From positions 1-50,669 of the forward strand of contig JAVVUK010000003.1 in NCBI GenBank assembly GCA_036653215.1: DNA of 50,669 bases, read 5' to 3'. This stretch comes from JADFUS01 sp036653215 (GTDB lineage Bacteria; Bacteroidota; Bacteroidia; Bacteroidales; Rikenellaceae). Each line of letters begins with the position of its first letter. Position 1 is the stretch's first letter. A model generated the notes under the pieces. It made no database searches. It saw only the letters and a program-made list of their open reading frames with translations, and had not been told where the DNA came from. Shown piece by piece: positions 41,907 to 49,013 of the stretch. The translations under genes were made by a program, and so were the position numbers.

Positions 41907-43172
41907 ATGAATGAATTATTTGTAATTATAGCCCTTATTCTTTTGAATGGGCTTCTTGCGATGTCGGAGATTGCTCTTATTTCGGTACGCAAATCACACC
42001 TATCTAATCAGGCGAAACAAGGAAACAAATTGGCACAAATAGCCTTAAAACTTGTAAACGAACCTAACACATTCCTCTCAACAATTCAAATCGGGATTAC
42101 CGTTATCGGCATCTTAACCGGTATATACTCTGGTAATTTACTGGCTGACGATTTTTCGGAGATGCTAAAAAGCTGTGGCGTTGCTCAGAGTTATTCTCAC
42201 TCCATTGCTCAGACAATTATCGTTATTGTCGTAACATATCTAACCCTAATATTTGGCGAGTTGCTTCCCAAACGAATAGGAATGAGTATTGCTGAAAAAG
42301 TGGCTCAAGGAGTTGCTCGACCTATGTATATTCTATCTCTAATAGCCTCTCCCTTTGTGTGGGTATTATCAAAGAGTACATCTTTCCTTTTTAAGTTAAC
42401 TGGATTTGAAGAACAAGAATGTAAAGTTACGGAAGATGAGATAAAATCAATGATACAAGAGAGCACCGAAGATGGAGAAATTCAAGAGGTAGAACAAGAT
42501 ATTGTAGAACGTGTCTTCATGCTCGGAGACTTAAAAATAAGCTCCTTGATGACACATCGCACCGAAACCATCTATCTTGGCATTAACATGACCAACCAAG
42601 AGGTGAGGCAGATTTTAGAGAAAAACCTATATGAACTTTATCCTGTTGTCGATAAAAGTTTAGAATTGGTATTGGGAGTGGTTACGCTCAAAAAACTAAT
42701 ACTCACCTTTAATAAGCCCGAATTTAACCTCTCGCAAATTATTGAGCCTGCTGTGTTCTTCCACGAGAACATGAGCGTCTATAAAGCCTTAGAGCGGATG
42801 AAGGAAGAACGTGTCAGCCAAGTGCTTATCTGCGATGAGTTTGGCGATTTTCAAGGTATAATAACGCTAAAAGATATTTTGGAAGGGTTAGTGGGGTCTG
42901 TAAATGACATACATACAGAGCCTGACATTATTGAGCGAAAAGATAAGCAAGGTTGGTTAGTTGACGGACAATGTCCATTCTATGACTTCTTAGTTTATTT
43001 TGACAAAGCAGAACTTTATCCCGAAAATAATTACAATACAATAGGGGGGTTAATTCTCGAACAACTTGCACACATTCCACAATCGGGAGAGGTAGTGATA
43101 TGGGGTGATTTTAAATTTGAGATTGTTGATATGGATGGAGCTCGTATCGATAAAATATTAGTTAACCCCTAA
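41907..43172 (+). CDS. CNNM-CBS transport-associated protein (HlyC/CorC family)
   Basis: A 421-residue inner-membrane protein. The N-terminal CNNM/DUF21 domain (residues 1-180) starts MNELFVIIALILLNGLLAMSEIALISVRKSHL and includes FLSTIQIGITVIGILTGIYSG. Two CBS domains follow (LMTHRTETIYLGINMTNQEV and RMKEERVSQVLICDEFGDFQGIITLKDILE), and a CorC_HlyC C-terminal domain ends it. Such proteins are linked to magnesium/cobalt efflux or ion homeostasis. Its position between the response regulator and kdp suggests a role in cation balance. The ATG at 41907 was preferred to a TTG seven codons upstream. A strong terminator follows. Confidence 0.92.
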   Translation: MNELFVIIALILLNGLLAMSEIALISVRKSHLSNQAKQGNKLAQIALKLVNEPNTFLSTIQIGITVIGILTGIYSGNLLADDFSEMLKSCGVAQSYSHSIAQTIIVIVVTYLTLIFGELLPKRIGMSIAEKVAQGVARPMYILSLIASPFVWVLSKSTSFLFKLTGFEEQECKVTEDEIKSMIQESTEDGEIQEVEQDIVERVFMLGDLKISSLMTHRTETIYLGINMTNQEVRQILEKNLYELYPVVDKSLELVLGVVTLKKLILTFNKPEFNLSQIIEPAVFFHENMSVYKALERMKEERVSQVLICDEFGDFQGIITLKDILEGLVGSVNDIHTEPDIIERKDKQGWLVDGQCPFYDFLVYFDKAELYPENNYNTIGGLILEQLAHIPQSGEVVIWGDFKFEIVDMDGARIDKILVNP

Positions 43173-43256
43173 TCGTATTCTATAATGCAAGACTCTGTTT
43201 AAACCGTTACAATCACCTTCGGACAAAAGAGCAATACTATATCAAAACAGAAATAG

Positions 43257-43283
43257 ACCCTTCCATTTTGGAAGGGTTTTTTG
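43257..43283 (+). terminator. Intrinsic terminator between the CNNM gene and kdp
   Basis: ACCCTTCCA (43257-43265) and TGGAAGGGT (43269-43277) form a perfect 9-bp stem with a 3-nt loop followed by TTTTTTG. It isolates kdp from the upstream genes. Confidence 0.93.
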
Positions 43284-43329
43284 TTTGTTAAAAAAGGTAA
43301 ATTATTAATAATTAAGCAAGTGTCAATTG

Positions 43330-43345
43330 TGGTACATGGTTGGCA
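43330..43345 (+). promoter_or_regulatory. kdpF: Sigma-54 promoter of the kdp operon
   Basis: TGGTACATGGTTGGCA matches the sigma-54 consensus TGGCACRNNNNTTGCW at 10 of 12 defined positions. The invariant GG (43331-43332) and GC (43343-43344) have the required 10-nt spacing. The predicted start, near 43357, is 16 nt before the first small ORF. It implies dependence on RpoN and an enhancer-binding protein, for which the gene at 40158-41495 is the obvious candidate. Confidence 0.8.
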
Positions 43346-43372
43346 TAGATCGGTGTAATAAAACTTAAAAAT

Positions 43373-43468
43373 ATGAATGAGGTGTTACTGTTTTTCCTAC
43401 TCCTAATGTTGGGTGGAGCGTGCTTTGCCGTCTTCTACGGCTCAATCAAATATTTCGAAAAAATCTAA
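43373..43468 (+). CDS. 31-residue single-helix membrane peptide ahead of kdpF
   Basis: A 31-residue ORF starting MNEVLLFFLLLMLGG and ending SIKYFEKI, mostly one hydrophobic helix. It is the first frame after the sigma-54 promoter and ends 4 nt before kdpF. Hydrophobic small peptides of this kind may help assemble or regulate ATPases, as KdpF does, but I cannot place it in a family. It is too small for routine gene callers. Confidence 0.6.
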   Translation: MNEVLLFFLLLMLGGACFAVFYGSIKYFEKI

Positions 43469-43472
43469 TCTT

Positions 43473-43553
43473 ATGTTTACTACACTCTTTATTTTGAGCC
43501 TTGCCATCTTTGGATATCTTGTATATGTGCTCATAAAACCTGAAAATTTCTAA
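43473..43553 (+). CDS. kdpF: Potassium-transporting ATPase subunit F
   Basis: A 26-residue peptide ending YLVYVLIKPENF, which fits the KdpF end pattern (YL-x-Y-x-L-x-x-PE-x-F). KdpF is a single transmembrane helix that stabilises the KdpABC complex. It lies 5 nt before kdpA. Confidence 0.85.
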   Translation: MFTTLFILSLAIFGYLVYVLIKPENF

Positions 43554-43558
43554 CTAAT

Positions 43559-45256
43559 ATGAATGAAGAACTTATAGGCATCGTGGCTCAAGTAGTCATT
43601 GTGATAGCTCTAAGCTATCCCTTAGGACGATATATAGCAAAGGTTTACAAAGGCGAACGTTCGCTTTTAGATTTTCTCTCACCTTTGGAAAACCGATTAT
43701 ATAAAATTTGTCGCATAGACCCCTATCAAGAGATGACATGGAAGAATTTCCTTGTTGCTCTGCTTACTGTAAATCTATTTTGGTTTATTTGGGGCATGGT
43801 GTTGCTTGTATCTCAAGGGGTGTTACCCCTTAATCCAGATGGCAATGTGGGACAAAGCGTATCACAGGCATTTAACACCTCTATCAGCTTTATGGTAAAT
43901 TGCAATTTACAACATTACAGCGGAGAGAGTGGTGTAACATACTTTACACAGATCTTTGTGGTTATGTTATTTCAATTTATCACAGCGGCTACTGGAATGG
44001 CAGCATTTGCTGCTATGTTAAAGGCTATGGCTGCAAAGACAACAAATACGGTTGGCAATTTTTGGGTCTTTTTGGTAAAAAGCGTTACTCGTATTTTGCT
44101 TCCTCTGTCTATGGTTGTAGGGCTCGTACTCGTCTTTAGTGGCGTTCCTATGACCTTTGAGGGCAAGCAGACACTTACCACCCTTGAAGGCTCTCAACAG
44201 ACCATCTCGCAAGGTCCTGTGGCTGCTGTGGTTGCAATAAAGCAATTGGGGACAAATGGAGGTGGCTTTTTTGGTGTTAACTCGTCGCACCCTCTTGAAA
44301 ACCCGACTTACCTTACCAATATGATAGAGTGTATGTCTATTATTTTAATCCCGATGGCGCTCATTTGGGCAATGGGTTTCTATATTAAAAAACGTAAATT
44401 TTCAGCTTGCATCTTTGGTGTGATGCTCATAGCTTATCTCTCAACAGTCTTTGTTGCAGTGAGTCAAGAGATGGGCGGCAATTCTCGTATCGATGAGATG
44501 GGAATAGCGCAACAATTAGGCAGCATGGAAGGGAAAGAGACACGTCTTGGCTCGGCAGCCACAGGGCTTTGGGCAATGACGACAACGGTAACATCTAACG
44601 GTTCCGTAAACGGAATGCACGATAGCTTAACACCTCTCACAGGCATGGTTGCTATGATAAATATGCAGATCAACTGTTGGTTTGGTGGCGTGGGGGTGGG
44701 CTTTATGAACTATTACATCTTTATAATTATTGCTGTTTTTCTTAGTGGCTTGATGGTTGGGCGAACACCCGAATTTATGGGTAAAAAGATAGAAGCACGA
44801 GAGATGAAAATAGCTATCATAATAGCCCTTCTTCACCCATTATTCATACTCTCAGGAACGGCAATAGCCAGTTATCTTGCCACCTCAGAACCTACATTAG
44901 CCTCTTCTTGGTTAAATAACTCTTCTTTTCACGGATTGAGCGAGATGTTATATGAGTTTTCATCTTCTGCTGCTAACAACGGCTCTGGCTTTGAAGGACT
45001 GGGCGACAACACTAACTTTTGGAACATATCAACAGGCGTGGTGCTTATTTTAAGTCGTTTCCTCCCGATAATAGGACAAGTCGCCATTGCTGGTCTGTTA
45101 GCGCAAAAGAAATTTATTCCCGAAAGTGCAGGAACCTTAAAAACAGATACTGTCACATTCTCGGTTATGACCTTTGTGGTTGTATTTATAATTGCGGCAT
45201 TAGCCTTTTTCCCAGTATTGACCTTAGCTCCAATAGCTGAATTTTTAACTCTGTAA
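43559..45256 (+). CDS. kdpA: Potassium-transporting ATPase subunit A
   Basis: The 565-residue K+-selective channel-like subunit of KdpFABC. It has four pore-loop repeats: FNTSISFMVNCNLQHYSGE, LGTNGGGFFGVNSSHPLENPT, NGMHDSLTPLTGMVAM and SSAANNGSGFEGLGDN. About ten transmembrane helices are predicted. Length is normal. It is followed by kdpB with a gap of 5 nt. Confidence 0.97.
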   Translation: MNEELIGIVAQVVIVIALSYPLGRYIAKVYKGERSLLDFLSPLENRLYKICRIDPYQEMTWKNFLVALLTVNLFWFIWGMVLLVSQGVLPLNPDGNVGQSVSQAFNTSISFMVNCNLQHYSGESGVTYFTQIFVVMLFQFITAATGMAAFAAMLKAMAAKTTNTVGNFWVFLVKSVTRILLPLSMVVGLVLVFSGVPMTFEGKQTLTTLEGSQQTISQGPVAAVVAIKQLGTNGGGFFGVNSSHPLENPTYLTNMIECMSIILIPMALIWAMGFYIKKRKFSACIFGVMLIAYLSTVFVAVSQEMGGNSRIDEMGIAQQLGSMEGKETRLGSAATGLWAMTTTVTSNGSVNGMHDSLTPLTGMVAMINMQINCWFGGVGVGFMNYYIFIIIAVFLSGLMVGRTPEFMGKKIEAREMKIAIIIALLHPLFILSGTAIASYLATSEPTLASSWLNNSSFHGLSEMLYEFSSSAANNGSGFEGLGDNTNFWNISTGVVLILSRFLPIIGQVAIAGLLAQKKFIPESAGTLKTDTVTFSVMTFVVVFIIAALAFFPVLTLAPIAEFLTL

Positions 45257-45261
45257 TTACG

Positions 45262-47289
45262 ATGAAGAAAAATATATTTATTACTGGCGACCAAATCACC
45301 TCTTCTTTGAAAGAGGCAGTCGTGAAGTTAGACCCTCGAACTATGGTGCGTAACCCTATCATGTTCGCCGTCCTTGTGTCGACATTTGTTATGTTTGTCG
45401 TGGCAATCAGCGTATTATTTGGCTGGGACTCTCAAGGTTCGTTTGGTTATAACTTTGCTATATTTATGGTGTTACTCATAACTCTTCTCTTTGCTAACTT
45501 TGCCGAAGCTATTGCCGAAGCACGAGGCAAGGCGCAAGCTGAGAGCCTCCGCAAGACTCGTGAGGATACTCCAGCACGCAAGGTTGTTGACGGCAAAGAG
45601 GTTGTCGTAAGCAGCTCGTGCCTTATCAAGGGAGACCTTTTCGAATGTTCAGCAGGAGACACCATCCCAACCGACGGGGAGATCATAGAGGGACTTGCAT
45701 CGATAGACGAGAGCGCAATAACTGGAGAATCGGCTCCTGTAATTCGTGAAGCAGGCGGAGACAAAACCTCTGTTACTGGCGGCACAAAGGTACTTTCAGA
45801 CCATATCGTTGTTCGTGTTACAGCATCACAAGGGGAGAGCTTTTTAGATAAGATGATAGCTCTTGTTGAGGGAGCCTCACGTCAAAAGAGTCCTAATGAG
45901 ATAGCTCTTACAATTTTACTTGCCGGATTTACCCTTGTCTTTATTATCGTGTGTGTAACATTAAAGCCTTTTGCCGACTATACAGGCACTGTGGTTACAA
46001 TAGCCTCTTTGGTGTCGCTCTTTGTGTGTCTAATTCCAACGACCATCGGAGGTCTTTTATCTGCAATAGGCATTGCAGGCATGGACAGAGCTTTACGTGC
46101 TAATGTGATAACAAAATCGGGTAAGGCTGTAGAAACAGCTGGCGATATAGACACTCTTTTGTTAGACAAGACAGGTACTATAACTATCGGGAACAGAAAG
46201 GCTACAAGCTTTTATGCCATCAACCCTGAGAGGCAAAATTCATTTGTTGAAGCTTGTGTCCTTGCCTCTACTGCCGATCAAACCCCTGAGGGGAAGTCAA
46301 TAATAGAATTGAGTCGTGAACAAGGATTTGAGATAGATACCACAATGCTTATTGGGTGTCGTTGGATTGAGTTTTCAGCACAGACGAAGTGTTCGGGTGT
46401 AGAGCTTAGAAACGGTATTTCTATCGTAAAGGGAGCAACGGAGGCTATACGTGCGTTGGTTGAGCATTTAGAAGGCACATTCCCAGAATACGCCTACGAA
46501 CTATCGACAAAAATAGCGCAAAATGGAGGCACTCCACTTGTTGTAGCACAAGGAGACGAAGTGTTGGGGGTCATAGAATTGCAAGACATCATAAAACCTG
46601 GTATCAGCGAGCGTTTTGAGAGACTTCGTAAGATGGGCGTTAAGACAGTCATGGTTACTGGCGACAACGCTCTCACAGCTCAATATATAGCTGCTAAAGC
46701 AGGGGTCGATGATTTTATAGCTGAAGCCAAGCCTGAAGATAAAATGGAGTATATACGTCGTGAGCAGTCTTTAGGCAAATTGGTTGCCATGATGGGCGAT
46801 GGGACAAATGACGCTCCAGCACTTGCTCAAGCAGATGTAGGCGTGGCAATGAATAGTGGTACACAAGCCGCTAAAGAAGCGGGTAATATGGTCGACTTAG
46901 ACAACGATCCGACTAAGCTTATCGAGATAGTAGAAATAGGAAAACAGCTGCTTATGACACGTGGAACATTGACCACCTTTAGCATCGCCAACGACGTGGC
47001 AAAGTATTTTGCTATTGTCCCTGCGCTCTTTATGACCTCGATCCCTGCCCTTAGTGCGCTCAACATCATGGAGCTTTACTCTCCAGAGTCGGCAATACTT
47101 TCGGCTGTCATTTTTAATGCTCTTATAATTCCTGCCCTAATTCCTCTTGCCTTAAAAGGCGTGAAATACAAACCTATTGGAGCCTCAGCATTATTAAGAC
47201 GCAACCTTTTAATTTATGGGGTTGGAGGTACGATAACTCCTTTTATCTTTATCAAACTAATAGACATGGCACTTGCCTCAATACTTTAA
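45262..47289 (+). CDS. kdpB: Potassium-transporting ATPase subunit B (P-type)
   Basis: The 675-residue P-type ATPase subunit that couples ATP hydrolysis to K+ uptake. The phosphorylation motif is LLLDKTGTITIGN (Asp near residue 302). GESAPVIREAGGD is the dephosphorylation loop, VTGDNALTAQYIAAKAGV and MGDGTNDAPALAQADVG are the nucleotide and hinge motifs. Length is normal. It starts 5 nt after kdpA and is followed by kdpC after 4 nt. Confidence 0.97.
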   Translation: MKKNIFITGDQITSSLKEAVVKLDPRTMVRNPIMFAVLVSTFVMFVVAISVLFGWDSQGSFGYNFAIFMVLLITLLFANFAEAIAEARGKAQAESLRKTREDTPARKVVDGKEVVVSSSCLIKGDLFECSAGDTIPTDGEIIEGLASIDESAITGESAPVIREAGGDKTSVTGGTKVLSDHIVVRVTASQGESFLDKMIALVEGASRQKSPNEIALTILLAGFTLVFIIVCVTLKPFADYTGTVVTIASLVSLFVCLIPTTIGGLLSAIGIAGMDRALRANVITKSGKAVETAGDIDTLLLDKTGTITIGNRKATSFYAINPERQNSFVEACVLASTADQTPEGKSIIELSREQGFEIDTTMLIGCRWIEFSAQTKCSGVELRNGISIVKGATEAIRALVEHLEGTFPEYAYELSTKIAQNGGTPLVVAQGDEVLGVIELQDIIKPGISERFERLRKMGVKTVMVTGDNALTAQYIAAKAGVDDFIAEAKPEDKMEYIRREQSLGKLVAMMGDGTNDAPALAQADVGVAMNSGTQAAKEAGNMVDLDNDPTKLIEIVEIGKQLLMTRGTLTTFSIANDVAKYFAIVPALFMTSIPALSALNIMELYSPESAILSAVIFNALIIPALIPLALKGVKYKPIGASALLRRNLLIYGVGGTITPFIFIKLIDMALASIL

Positions 47290-47293
47290 TGAT

Positions 47294-47851
47294 ATGAAAA
47301 ACTTTTTAATCTCTATAAAAATAACAATCGCCTTTGCCGTAATCTTATTTCTCGGTTATGTATTGGTGCTTTGGGGCATCTCAAGTGTTGTTGCTCCAAA
47401 TGGAGGCAAGGCAGAGACGCTAACTTTTGATGGTAAAATTGTCGGAGCCTCAAATGTAGCGCAAAATTTCACCTCTATTAGATATTTTTGGCCTCGCCCA
47501 TCGGCTGTGAACTATGATGGTAGTGGCTCCGGAGGCAGTAACAAAAGTAACGCTGACAAAGAATACCTTGCCGAAGTAGAAAATCGCATCGATGCTTTTC
47601 TTGTTTCACATCCTTATTTAAATCGGAGTGAGGTGCCCTCAGAAATGGTTACAGCAAGCAGTAGCGGTCTCGACCCTCACATATCTCCAAATGGTGCTAT
47701 GGTGCAAGCACAGCGTGTGGCTATGGCTCGTGGTGTAGATGTTGAGCAGGTGCTTAAATTGGTCGAGGAGTGTCAAGAAAAGACATTGATAGGTGTCACT
47801 GTGGTAAATGTCTTAAAGCTAAATATAGCTCTTGATGAAAAATATAAATAA
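47294..47851 (+). CDS. kdpC: Potassium-transporting ATPase subunit C
   Basis: A 185-residue KdpC subunit with one N-terminal transmembrane helix (ITIAFAVILFLGYVLVLWGIS) and a periplasmic domain containing FTSIRYFWPRPSAVNYDGSGSGGSN and SGLDPHISPNGAMVQAQRVA. The SGLDPH-x-S motif is diagnostic. The ATG at 47294 was chosen over an in-frame TTG at 47273 that overlaps kdpB. Confidence 0.97.
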   Translation: MKNFLISIKITIAFAVILFLGYVLVLWGISSVVAPNGGKAETLTFDGKIVGASNVAQNFTSIRYFWPRPSAVNYDGSGSGGSNKSNADKEYLAEVENRIDAFLVSHPYLNRSEVPSEMVTASSSGLDPHISPNGAMVQAQRVAMARGVDVEQVLKLVEECQEKTLIGVTVVNVLKLNIALDEKYK

Positions 47852-47884
47852 AATAGGATTATCTTTGAAATGAAATAATAGGAT

Positions 47885-49006
47885 ATGGAATATCAACAAA
47901 ATGTTCAGCATTTTCTAAACCTTATAAAAAAGTCACGTAGAGGCAAATTTAAGGTTTATATCGGCATGGTGGCTGGCGTTGGCAAGAGCTATCGTATGTT
48001 GCAAGAGGCTCATCAACTCTTAGAAAGTGGCATTGACATTCAGATAGGTTACATAGAGACGCATGGACGCATAGACACCTTTAAGATGACTGAGGGACTT
48101 CCAGAGATCCCAAGACGTAAGATATTTTATAAGGGTAAGGAGTTGGAAGACATGGATTTAGATGCTATTTTGAGAATAAATCCAGAGATTGTTATCGTCG
48201 ATGAACTTGCCCATACAAATGTGGGAGGCAGTAAAAATGAAAAGAGATGGCAAGATGTTCTTGATATTCTCGATGCTGGGATCAACGTGATTAGTGCTGT
48301 CAATATTCAACACATAGAGAGCCTTAACCAAGATGTGGAAAGCATTACGGGAATAGAAGTTGCCGAGCGTGTTCCCGATAGCGTTCTTGTTATGGCAGAC
48401 GAAGTAGTTAATATAGACCTTACGGCAGATGAGCTTATCGATCGTCTGAAAGGAGGGAAGATATATCAAGCCGATAAAATATCGACGGCTTTAGGAAATT
48501 TCTTTAAGCCTGAACATATCCTTCAACTTCGTGAGTTAGCTCTTAAGGAGGTGGCTCTACGTGTTGAAAAGCAAATTGAAAGTGACGTGGGGCGAAATAT
48601 AGGTATTCGACACGAGCGTTTTCTCGTTTGTATAAGTAGTAATGAGAAAGGTCCCAGACGCATTATCCGCAAAGTGGCACGGTTGGCGATGCGCTATAAT
48701 GCCAGTTTCTCGGTTTTATATGTGCGCACTCCCGAAGAAGACGCAAACAACATAAGTCTTGCAGCACAACGTCATCTTATAAACAACTTTAAAATTGCTA
48801 CCGAGCTTGGGGCAGAGGTAATCCAAACAGATGCTCCAAATGTGGTAACAGGGATAATTGATGTTTGCGAGACACATAAAATAAGCACCGTATGTATCGG
48901 CAAGCCAGAGATAAAAGTATGGAATATTATAGTCGCCGCATTTCGATATAGACACCTCTTTAACTCACTCTCAAAATCAAATATAGATCTTATAATTCTT
49001 TCTTAA
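47885..49006 (+). CDS. kdpD: KdpD N-terminal sensor protein without kinase domain
   Basis: A 373-residue protein equal to the cytoplasmic N-terminal part of KdpD. The KdpD domain has a Walker A-like GMVAGVGKS (residues 27-35) and IVIVDELAHTNVGG; a UspA-like domain follows from about residue 240 (ERFLVCISSNEKGP). The four transmembrane helices, HisKA and HATPase of normal KdpD (about 900 residues) are missing and the ORF ends cleanly. The kinase function is taken by a separate gene 7 nt downstream, so this protein should act as a soluble sensor or partner. No frameshift is visible, so the split looks natural. Confidence 0.93.
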   Translation: MEYQQNVQHFLNLIKKSRRGKFKVYIGMVAGVGKSYRMLQEAHQLLESGIDIQIGYIETHGRIDTFKMTEGLPEIPRRKIFYKGKELEDMDLDAILRINPEIVIVDELAHTNVGGSKNEKRWQDVLDILDAGINVISAVNIQHIESLNQDVESITGIEVAERVPDSVLVMADEVVNIDLTADELIDRLKGGKIYQADKISTALGNFFKPEHILQLRELALKEVALRVEKQIESDVGRNIGIRHERFLVCISSNEKGPRRIIRKVARLAMRYNASFSVLYVRTPEEDANNISLAAQRHLINNFKIATELGAEVIQTDAPNVVTGIIDVCETHKISTVCIGKPEIKVWNIIVAAFRYRHLFNSLSKSNIDLIILS

Positions 49007-49013
49007 CTACACG

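Noticed and set aside
47885..49006. KdpD as a truncated pseudogene
   Set aside because: The ORF ends cleanly after a full KdpD plus UspA part, and a separate full kinase follows at once, so the split is organised rather than decayed.
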